A stretch of 64,000 nt of DNA from Embleya sp040629175 (GTDB taxonomy: Bacteria > Actinomycetota > Actinomycetes > Streptomycetales > Streptomycetaceae). Every line of letters starts with the position of its first letter. The first letter of the stretch is position 1. The stretch spans positions 90,339-154,338 of the forward strand of contig NZ_JBEXUX010000019.1 of assembly GCF_040629175.1 (NCBI RefSeq). The letters run 5' to 3'. Below, piece by piece: positions 16,180-23,098 of this stretch. The position numbers and the translations under genes were made by a program. Under the pieces are notes generated by a model, which was not told the DNA's origin, did not search any database, and saw only the letters and a program-made list of their open reading frames with translations.

Positions 16180-16782
16180 TCAGGTCGCACCCGGGAACCT
16201 CTCCCGCCCCCATCCGCCCCCTTCGCCGCCGCCCAGATCGTGGAAGTCCTCCTCCCAGCGGTTGCGCGTGTAGCGCCGGCCGACCGGGGTCTCCCACCAC
16301 AGGAGGTCCTTCGCCAGGCGCACGTGGTCGAGGGTGATGCGCCGGCGGTGGAGTTCGGGCATCAGGGTGCTCAGCCGCGCGACGAGTTCGCTCGTGTCGG
16401 CCGCCTCGACGGCCGCGTCGAAACCGGTGCGCCCGCGCCGTTGTACGAGGGTGCCCTCGGGCGCGATCAGCAACGACAGGTCGCGGCAGGCCGCGCCGAT
16501 CGAGGTGCCGTCCGGACGATGCGGCGACGTGGCGGTCCGTCCCTGGTGGATCAGGTACAGCCTGACCGCCTGCGTGACGGCCCGCGTCGCGCGCCGGCGT
16601 TCGAGCGTGTGCGGCAGGTGCACGGTGACCGCCTCCAGGGCCGAGGCGCAGCGTCCCGCGTCGTTGTCGGCAAAGCGCGCCGCCAAGGCCCGATCGCCGT
16701 GGACCCGGACCAGGAACACGTGCAACGCGTGCTCCCAGGGCGCCCAGTAGGCGGAGGCACGCTGGATCGACGGCGCCGTCAT
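16180..16782 (-). CDS. Orphan Cse2/CasB-like protein
   Basis: A 200-residue, mostly helical, basic protein. The C-terminal part reads ITLDHVRLAKDLLWWETP, then an Arg-rich stretch and RWEEDFHDL. This matches the typical end of type I-E Cascade subunit Cse2 (PxDxxxLxxDLxxW...RWxRDF). The middle has YLIHQG and a Ser/Gly-rich SIGAACRDLSLL, also like Cse2. No other cas gene or repeat-spacer array is present in the window, and flanking genes are a sigma-linked membrane protein and an oxidoreductase. ATG 16782 is chosen; GTG 16791 is possible. The similarity is by eye. Confidence 0.5.
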   Translation of the reverse strand: MTAPSIQRASAYWAPWEHALHVFLVRVHGDRALAARFADNDAGRCASALEAVTVHLPHTLERRRATRAVTQAVRLYLIHQGRTATSPHRPDGTSIGAACRDLSLLIAPEGTLVQRRGRTGFDAAVEAADTSELVARLSTLMPELHRRRITLDHVRLAKDLLWWETPVGRRYTRNRWEEDFHDLGGGEGGGWGRERFPGAT

Positions 16783-16997
16783 CGGGCGCACTCGGTCGGA
16801 AACGGCATGACGTGGTCCTCACTGCTGTCGTCGACGGACGGATGCACCGCGACATCGAACCCGGATCGATGCCACTCCGTCGTGAACATGACGAACCACG
16901 ACCGCCTTTTGTGACCACGGGTCCTTCCCCGGACCCGGACACCCGCACCCCGGGACACGCCGCACCGCGACCGTCCACGAAGGTGCGACCCGCCGCC

Positions 16998-17003
16998 TAG
17001 AAT
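16998..17003 (+). promoter_or_regulatory. -10 box TAGAAT (leaderless)
   Basis: TAGAAT ends 7 nt before the ATG at 17011. The apparent GGGAG between them is too close to the ATG to be a normal ribosome site. Confidence 0.6.
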
Positions 17004-17010
17004 GGGAGAT

Positions 17011-17913
17011 ATGACCGATTATGGGCGTCCGTTGGAGTTCGGTGTCTTTCCCACCCCGGACAGCTCACGGGTCGACGAGATCCTCGCGCTCGCGAGCATG
17101 GCCGAGCGTGAGGGTCTCGATCTCGTCGGTGTGCAGGACCACCCCTACCAGAGCCGATTCCTGGACACCTGGTCGCTGATGGCCGTGATCCTGGCGAACA
17201 CCCGGCGGGTGCGGGTGTTCCCGGACGTGGCGAATCTGCCGCTGCGGCCGCCGGCGGTGCTGGCCAAGGCGGCGGCCAGCCTGGATGTGCTCTCCGGTGG
17301 GCGATTCGAACTGGGCCTGGGGGCGGGCGCGTTCTGGGAAGCCATCGGGGCGATGGGTGGCCCCGCGCGTACCCCGGGTGAGGCGGCGAGCGCGCTGGAG
17401 GAAGCGGTCGACATCGTCCGCCTGATGTGGTCCGCGGAGCGCTCGGTGCGCTACACCGGTCGGCACTACCAGCTCGCGGGCGTGCATCCCGGGCCGCGCC
17501 CGGTGCACCCGATGGGCATCTGGCTCGGCGTGCTGGGCCCGCGCCTGCTGGACATGCTCGGGCGCAAGGCGGACGGCTGGTGCCCCTCGAACAGTTATGC
17601 GACGCCCGAGAAACTGCCCGACATGCAACGCCGCATCGACGACGGCGCGGCCGAGGCCGGGCGCGATCCCGCCGACATCCGACGCGTCTACAACGTCTTC
17701 GGGGCGATCACCGACGGCCCCTCCAACGGCTTCCTGGTCGGCCCGCCCCGCCAGTGGGTCGAGGAACTCACCGCGCTGGTGCTGCGATTCGGCATGGACA
17801 CCTTCATCTTCGGCGCCGAATCCGACGATCCCGCCCAACACCACCGCTGGGCCGCCGAGATCGTCCCCGCCGTCCGCGACTCGGTGACCCGCAACCGCGG
17901 CAACACCCCCTGA
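17011..17913 (+). CDS. LLM-class F420/flavin-dependent oxidoreductase
   Basis: A 300-residue luciferase-like TIM-barrel monooxygenase. It opens LEFGVFPTPD and contains VGVQDHPYQ, DVANLPLRPPAVLAKAAASLDVLSGGRFELGLGAG and the C-terminal FGMDTFIFGAE. These match the bacterial-luciferase superfamily using reduced FMN or F420. The substrate is unknown. The start at 17011 is set by the leaderless -10 box; an in-frame ATG at 17002 lies inside that box and is unlikely. A second LLM enzyme of a different subgroup lies at 36960. Confidence 0.9.
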   Translation: MTDYGRPLEFGVFPTPDSSRVDEILALASMAEREGLDLVGVQDHPYQSRFLDTWSLMAVILANTRRVRVFPDVANLPLRPPAVLAKAAASLDVLSGGRFELGLGAGAFWEAIGAMGGPARTPGEAASALEEAVDIVRLMWSAERSVRYTGRHYQLAGVHPGPRPVHPMGIWLGVLGPRLLDMLGRKADGWCPSNSYATPEKLPDMQRRIDDGAAEAGRDPADIRRVYNVFGAITDGPSNGFLVGPPRQWVEELTALVLRFGMDTFIFGAESDDPAQHHRWAAEIVPAVRDSVTRNRGNTP

Positions 17914-17950
17914 CCGACCGGTCGAACCCGCCCCGCCGACGCGCACCGGA

Positions 17951-18469
17951 TCAGGACGGCACGATGCCGAGCCAGGCGGCGACGGCGGCGAAGTCGTCGT
18001 CGGTCAGACCCCGGCGCGGGTCGACACGATGCAGCAGCGCGGCACCCTCGTGATGCACGGCGACCCACGCCCGATCGACATCGGTGATCTCGTCGTCCAC
18101 CCAGACGAACGCCCGGCCCCCCGCCCGACCGACCAGTGCGCGGGTCTTCCAATGCAGCCCGGCCCGCTCGTCGCGGTCGTCGACCTCGGTCTGTTCCGGC
18201 CAGACCACCACGTCCAACGCCGGCAGACCCAGCCGCGGGGCGATATGGGTGTTCGCCTCCTCCATCCAGGCCGTGGCCCACACCAGGTCGCACGGCAGCC
18301 GCGACAACCGGAGCCCGTGCCCGGGGTCGAGCCTGGCCAACAGCGGATTCGCGTCGGCATCGCACGCCTCGGGATCGGCGCCATGGTCGGGATACTCGGC
18401 CGCCCCGAACGGAAGCAGCGGCCCGTCGACGTCGAGAAACAGCAGCGGACGTTGCATCGGCACCGACAT
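17951..18469 (-). CDS. HAD-like domain protein
   Basis: A 172-residue protein with the HAD motif I LFLDVDGPLLPFG, where both Asp residues are present (DxD). A later acidic motif FVWVDDEITDVD could be motif IV. It lacks a cap domain and resembles small HAD proteins associated with RNA repair or unknown substrates. The ATG at 18469 overlaps the stop of the histidine kinase gene (TGATG), so it is probably coupled to it. Longer upstream starts would lie inside the kinase gene. Confidence 0.8.
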   Translation of the reverse strand: MSVPMQRPLLFLDVDGPLLPFGAAEYPDHGADPEACDADANPLLARLDPGHGLRLSRLPCDLVWATAWMEEANTHIAPRLGLPALDVVVWPEQTEVDDRDERAGLHWKTRALVGRAGGRAFVWVDDEITDVDRAWVAVHHEGAALLHRVDPRRGLTDDDFAAVAAWLGIVPS

Positions 18470-19800
18470 CACCCGGCCCCGGAGGAGGTGATGGTCCGCG
18501 ACGTGGACAGTGTGCACGGGATCCGCATGGTCACCCGGGTCGGACCGCCGGGTGGGCTGGTCACGGTCAGCACCCCGTCGAAGGGGGCGAGCCGGCGCTC
18601 GATGCCGCGCAGGCCGCTGCCCCGGCCGGGGTCCGCGCCGCCTCGGCCGTCGTCGGTGATCTCCATCCGGAGCAGCCCGAGATCGTGGCCGATCTCGATC
18701 CGGACCCGGTCGGCCCCCGAGTGCTTGGCGGCGTTGGTGAGCACCTCGGAGACGGCGAAATAGGCGGCCGACTCCACCGGTGCCTCCGGCCGCCCCGGCA
18801 GGTCGATGTCGACCTGTGCGTCGAGCGGGCAGATCATGGCGAGCGAGCGCACCGCGTCGCCCAGGCCCCGGTCGGCCAGGATCGGCGGGTGGATGCCGCG
18901 GACCAGGTCGCGCAGTTCCTCCAGCGCCTTCGACGAGGACTCACGGGCCTCCACGAGCAGTTCGCGTACGGCGGCGGGATCGCGTTCCAGCAGGTGTTCG
19001 GCCGCGCCGAGCGTCATGCCCATCGCGACCAGACGGGCCTGCGCGCCGTCGTGCAGGTCGCGCTCGATTCGCCGGATCTCGGCGGACTGCGTGTCGGCCG
19101 CCTCGGCGCGGGTCGCGGTGAGCCGCTCGATCCGGGACGCCATCTGCGCCTTCTCGCTCGGCGCGAGCACGGCCCGGGTGTAGCGGGCGTGCAGGCGCAC
19201 CGAACGCGGCGCCAGCCACAGCGCCGCCGGCAACTGCAACACGCCCAGGAGCGCGGCGAGGGTGGCCGTGGTCTGGTCCCGGACGGGGATGAACAGATAC
19301 CGAAGGCCCTCCCACTCCTGCGACAACGGGACGCCGTAGAACCCCAACCCGATCGCCCAGCAGCCGCCGAGGAGCAACGCGGCCGGCCCGATCGCGAGCG
19401 CCGCGCCGACGATCGGGTCGATCGCCAACCAGAGCCAGTCGCGCCACGTCTGCGGATCCCGGACGATCCACCGCAGCCGCGCGAGGAAGCCGCGTTCACC
19501 GGGCGCCGGCTCGGGCAGGTAGCTCACCGGGATCCGCACGTCCGACCACCGATACGCCAGCGCGCGTTGCCGATCCGCGAGCCCCCGCACCGCCCGCACG
19601 ACCGGTGCCACCAGGACCAGCCCCAGGCCGGTGCCGAGCAACAACACCACGACGGACACCGCGAGCGACAACAGCGCCGCCACGAAGGACAGCCCCCACA
19701 ACGCGAGCGACCGCCCCAACGCCACGAGCCCGCCCGAGAAGGAGAAGCCCCCACCCCTCGCCCGCATTCGCGCCCCACCGCCCGAACCCGCATTTTCCAT
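18469..19800 (-). CDS. NarL-type sensor histidine kinase (no adjacent response regulator)
   Basis: A 443-residue membrane kinase. About four hydrophobic segments occupy residues 20-200, with a loop of about 70 residues between the second and third. The HisKA_3 H-box is RRIERDLHDGAQARLVAMG. The N-box is SEVLTNAAKHSGADRV and the G-box GLRGIERR. Catalytic residues are intact. Kinases of this type normally phosphorylate a LuxR-type regulator, but none is adjacent; the downstream coupled gene is a HAD-like protein instead. Confidence 0.9.
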   Translation of the reverse strand: MENAGSGGGARMRARGGGFSFSGGLVALGRSLALWGLSFVAALLSLAVSVVVLLLGTGLGLVLVAPVVRAVRGLADRQRALAYRWSDVRIPVSYLPEPAPGERGFLARLRWIVRDPQTWRDWLWLAIDPIVGAALAIGPAALLLGGCWAIGLGFYGVPLSQEWEGLRYLFIPVRDQTTATLAALLGVLQLPAALWLAPRSVRLHARYTRAVLAPSEKAQMASRIERLTATRAEAADTQSAEIRRIERDLHDGAQARLVAMGMTLGAAEHLLERDPAAVRELLVEARESSSKALEELRDLVRGIHPPILADRGLGDAVRSLAMICPLDAQVDIDLPGRPEAPVESAAYFAVSEVLTNAAKHSGADRVRIEIGHDLGLLRMEITDDGRGGADPGRGSGLRGIERRLAPFDGVLTVTSPPGGPTRVTMRIPCTLSTSRTITSSGAG

Positions 19801-20346
19801 CCGTCCCGCGCCCTTCCCCAGGGTTTCGGTGCATCGGCCGCACGGGCCCCTCGCCAGTATGCGACGAGCAAACCGGCCGAGTCGGTGGAGCTAGACCCCC
19901 TCTTGTCGCCCGATCGACAAGCATTACGAAGCTTTACACCGATTACCCGAATTGTTTGTCTCATCCCGATACACCCATGCCGGATGGGCCGGCCATGGAC
20001 AAGGAAGCGCCGTCGTCGACGTCGGTGAACTTCTCGGACCCGCCGGCCCGCGAAGCGGCCGCCACAGTCCTCGGACTTGAGGATGCCACCCCGCGCACCC
20101 CGCCCGCGCACCCCGCCCGCGCGGGCCGGCCGGGCGGGTGCGAAGCCGCTCGGCGCGAGGCTCCGGGCGAGGCCGGGCACCCGGCCGCCACCTCGGCAGG
20201 TTCCGGCTCACCCGCAGGAGTCGGCGCGCCGGCACCCGCCGTGCCCGCGACCCGCGGCGCGATGTTCCACGTCGATCCGGCACCCGGTGGCACCGGACTT
20301 GTCCGACGGGCGACGAGTTCGAGCCACAGGGCCTATCCTCGAACAC
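19801..20346. other. Intergenic region without a convincing gene
   Basis: 546 bp between the kinase and a small gene. The stretch 19900-19980 is AT-richer than its surroundings and is a likely promoter zone. Open frames further right are low-complexity Ala/Pro/Gly and lack ribosome sites. Confidence 0.5.
20334..20339 (+). promoter_or_regulatory. -10 box TATCCT (leaderless)
   Basis: TATCCT ends 7 nt before the ATG at 20347; there is no ribosome site. Confidence 0.55.
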
Positions 20347-20631
20347 ATGTCCGAACGCTTGCCTGATCGCACGCCCGACCCACTGCCCGAACACCTGCTC
20401 CCGCTGCTCGACGTCCAGCTCGGGTTCGAGCGTGCGCACCTCGCCTGCCTGCGCGCCGCCGAGGTCGGCGACGAGGACGCGCTCCATCGGGGCCGGGCCG
20501 CTCGGCTGTCCGCGATGCGGGCGCTGATCACCGCCCGGGCCGCCGCGGGTGCGGACGGCGCGCCCGATCGCGACCTGCTCAAGCTGGCCGCCCTGGACGC
20601 CCTCGCCCGGGAGTCGACGGACCCCGCCTGA
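20347..20631 (+). CDS. Small hypothetical protein (94 aa)
   Basis: A 94-residue soluble, acidic, largely helical protein (EHLLPLLDVQLGFERAHLACLRAAEVGDEDALHRGRAARL). No signal or membrane segment and no recognised family. Support comes from strong third-position G/C bias, the leaderless promoter and a terminator at its end. It converges on ku. Confidence 0.65.
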   Translation: MSERLPDRTPDPLPEHLLPLLDVQLGFERAHLACLRAAEVGDEDALHRGRAARLSAMRALITARAAAGADGAPDRDLLKLAALDALARESTDPA

Positions 20632-20658
20632 TCGCCGCGGCCGACCGCGGCGGCGATC
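20630..20658. terminator. Bidirectional terminator hairpin
   Basis: A 9-bp perfect stem (GATCGCCGC / GCGGCGATC) with additional inner pairing begins inside the stop codon of the 94-aa gene and ends 2 bp before the ku stop codon. Confidence 0.7.
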
Positions 20659-20659
20659 T

Positions 20660-21604
20660 TCAGCCGGTCTTCCGGCGCGGCCGGGTGCTCGTACTCTTCT
20701 TCGCCTCTGCGCGGCTGCTCGTACTCTTCTTCGCGGCGGCACGGCCGCTCGTGCTCTTCGCCGCCGGCCGGCTCCTCGTCGTCGTCCGCGTCTTGCCGTC
20801 CGTCTCCTTCGCCGGCTTGGCGTGGCCCTTCTCGGCGGCCTTCACGCTCGCGGTGAGCACGGACATCAGGTCGACCACGTTGCTCTCGCCCTCGTCCCGA
20901 ACGACCTCCTCCGCCTCGGGATGCCCGCCGGTGGCCTTTGCCTCGACCAGGGCGTCCATCGCGCGCTGATAGTCGTCGTGCACCTCGTCCAGGTCGAAAT
21001 CCTCACTGAGGGTGTCCATCAACGAGGCGGCCATCTTCAGCTCCTGCGGGCGGATGATGACCTTCTCGGTGGGGGCGATGCCGTCGGGCGCGCGGAGTTC
21101 GTCGGGCCACAACATCGTCTGGAGGGTCAGGATCTCGCCCTGGGCGCGGACCAGCGCCAGGCTCTCGCGCGTGGAGAGGGTGATCTTCGTGACCGCCGCC
21201 CGGGACCGACCGGCGAGCGCCTCGCGGATCAACACGTACGGCTTGGCCGCCGCCGACGACGCGGGCCCCAGGTAGTAGGGCTTGGACAACATCAACGGAT
21301 CGATCGCGGCCTCGTCCACGAAGGCCAGTACGTCGACGATCTTCTTGCTCGGCAGCGGCAGCTCGGACATGTCCTCGTCGGTGAGGACGACCTGGGTCCC
21401 GTCCGCCGCCTCGTACGCCTTCGCGATGTCGGCGAAGACGACCTCCTCGCCGTCCAGCTCGCACACCCGCTTGTAGCGGATTCGCCCGCCGTCGCCGCGA
21501 TGCACCTGATGCCCCGGCGACCGATGCTCGGACGTGGCCGGATAAAGCTGGACCGAGATACTCACCAGTCCGAACGAGATTGCGCCCTTCCATGTCGCCC
21601 GCAT
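20660..21604 (-). CDS. ku: Non-homologous end-joining protein Ku
   Basis: A 314-residue bacterial Ku. It opens MRATWKGAISFGLVSISVQLYPAT and has RIRYKRVCELDGEEV, the conserved beta-barrel start. KPYYLGP and the segment around EVHDDYQRAMDALVEAK near the end of the core are also typical. It would form a ring dimer on broken DNA ends and recruit ligase LigD; no ligD gene is in the window. The C-terminal 55 residues are Lys/Arg/Ser/Thr-rich with a 10-residue repeat (KKSTS). Such extended basic tails promote DNA binding and threading in some actinobacterial Ku proteins. Confidence 0.95.
   Translation of the reverse strand: MRATWKGAISFGLVSISVQLYPATSEHRSPGHQVHRGDGGRIRYKRVCELDGEEVVFADIAKAYEAADGTQVVLTDEDMSELPLPSKKIVDVLAFVDEAAIDPLMLSKPYYLGPASSAAAKPYVLIREALAGRSRAAVTKITLSTRESLALVRAQGEILTLQTMLWPDELRAPDGIAPTEKVIIRPQELKMAASLMDTLSEDFDLDEVHDDYQRAMDALVEAKATGGHPEAEEVVRDEGESNVVDLMSVLTASVKAAEKGHAKPAKETDGKTRTTTRSRPAAKSTSGRAAAKKSTSSRAEAKKSTSTRPRRKTG
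20687..20764. repeat. 30-bp period repeat in the 3' end of ku
   Basis: An 18-nt unit (gctcgtactcttcttcgc) occurs exactly at 20687-20704 and 20717-20734, with a degenerate third copy near 20747. It encodes the 10-residue AKKSTSxR repeats of the basic Ku tail. Confidence 0.8.
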
Positions 21605-21826
21605 ACCAACCCCTGACCGATTTGATATGAAATAACCATCTCCAACGGTAGGTCACCCCGGCACCGCACGCCTCGGACGCCCACCCGGTCCGATCCCCGG
21701 GGGAGGGGGGTGAATGCGCTCGGCCGACGGCGGGGCGGACGGTGTGCCGCGATGAGTTTCGGGGTGATGGAGAGTCCCCTCAGATGACCGCTTGCCCCGA
21801 CCCGACCCACGCCCGAGGAGAGCACG

Positions 21827-22597
21827 ATGACGGCCAACGCCCCCACCGGCGGATACGCCCCGGTGAACGGCATCGAGATGTACTACGAGTTGCACGGCGA
21901 CGACGGTCCGCCGCTGGTCGTGCTGCACGGTGGCGCGCAGACCGTCGGCCTGAGCTTCGCCGCGCTGCTGCCCTCGCTCGCCGCGAACCGTCGGGTGATC
22001 GCGGTCGAGTTCCAGGGGCACGGCCACACGGCGGACGGCGAGCGCGCGATGTCGTTGGAGGTCTTCTCCGACGACGTCGTCGCGGTGCTGGACCTGCTCG
22101 GTATCGAACGTGCCGACTTCCTGGGCTACAGCCTCGGCGGCCTGGTCGCGCTGCGGACGGCCGTACGGCACCCGGAACGGATCGACCACCTCGTCCTGCT
22201 CGCGACGCACTACCGACACGACGGCTATCACGCGGAGATCACCGCGCCCGAGCAGACCTCCCCACGACTGCCGACCGAGGCCGACTTCGCGGCGATGGTC
22301 GACGCCTACACCCGGGTCGCCCCCGATCCCACCCACTTCGAGGCCACCCTGGCCAAGCTCCAGCCACTGGCCCACGGCTTCGTCGAGTGGACGGAGGACG
22401 AGCTGCGTGCGATCGCCGCCCCCACGCTCCTCGTGCTCGGCGACACCGACTTCATCCGCATCGAGCACGCCGCACGCATGCACGAACTGATCCCCGCCGC
22501 CCAGTTGGCCATCCTCCCGGACACCACCCACATGGCCGTCCCCCGGCGCACCCACCTCCTCAGCCCCATGCTCGACACCTTCCTCCCGGAGCCATGA
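21827..22597 (+). CDS. Alpha/beta hydrolase
   Basis: A 256-residue hydrolase with oxyanion-hole HGGAQ near residue 37 and nucleophile elbow GYSLGG (Ser near 102). The acid Asp is in VLGDTDFI and the His in PDTTHM. The fold matches haloperoxidase/proline-iminopeptidase-like hydrolases; substrate unknown. ATG 21827 has GAGGAGAG upstream. It is monocistronic, followed by a GC-rich hairpin. Confidence 0.9.
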   Translation: MTANAPTGGYAPVNGIEMYYELHGDDGPPLVVLHGGAQTVGLSFAALLPSLAANRRVIAVEFQGHGHTADGERAMSLEVFSDDVVAVLDLLGIERADFLGYSLGGLVALRTAVRHPERIDHLVLLATHYRHDGYHAEITAPEQTSPRLPTEADFAAMVDAYTRVAPDPTHFEATLAKLQPLAHGFVEWTEDELRAIAAPTLLVLGDTDFIRIEHAARMHELIPAAQLAILPDTTHMAVPRRTHLLSPMLDTFLPEP

Positions 22598-23098
22598 CCC
22601 CGCCGCCGCACCGCCGGGCCCACCCGGCAGGGCGGGCGACCGGCCGGGCCCCCGGCGGGCCCGGCGCGCACGGGCGGCACAGACGAGCGCACGGCGCGGC
22701 GCGGCGCAGACGGTACCCGGGGCGAGTTGCGCGGCGAGCCGTATCCGCCGAGCACGACCGGTCCGTCCCGGGCGCCGGGCGAATCGAACCGGATCAGCGC
22801 GGCCTCGCGCGGCAGCCCGACCCCGGCACGCGCGGCCCGCCCGCATCCGCGCCCCGCCCCGCCCGGCGGTCCCGGTGGGGCCGGCCCCTCGGGTCGGCCC
22901 CGGACGGCCGCAGCTCGCCGCCCCCTCCGCGGTCCCGTCGCCCGGCCGTTCACGCCGCCGGCCGGACGCAGCCCCGGGACGGGGGTTGTGCACGACAATG
23001 TCCGGGGTCGGTCGTCGGGGTGTTCGGGGCACGGGGGCGGTGGGGTTGGTTTTGACCTCTTTGCGGGTTGGGGCGGCCGATGGAAGGGGTGGGTGCCG
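22598..23098. other. Intergenic region upstream of the KdpD-like gene
   Basis: 501 bp of very GC-rich DNA. Open frames run through it on both strands, but they are Pro/Arg/Gly low-complexity and match no family. The last 80 bp are G-rich and T-containing and probably hold the promoter of the KdpD-like gene. Confidence 0.5.
22643..22665 (+). terminator. Hairpin after the hydrolase gene
   Basis: A 9-bp perfect stem with a 5-nt loop starts 46 nt past the stop codon at 22597. Confidence 0.5.

Noticed and set aside
16100..17010. CRISPR array near the Cse2-like gene
   Set aside because: I saw no regularly spaced repeats on either side of the gene.
19977..20366. Open frame starting MPDGPAMDKEAPSSTS on the plus strand
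   Set aside because: It turns into Ala/Pro/Gly low-complexity, has no ribosome site and overlaps the next gene.
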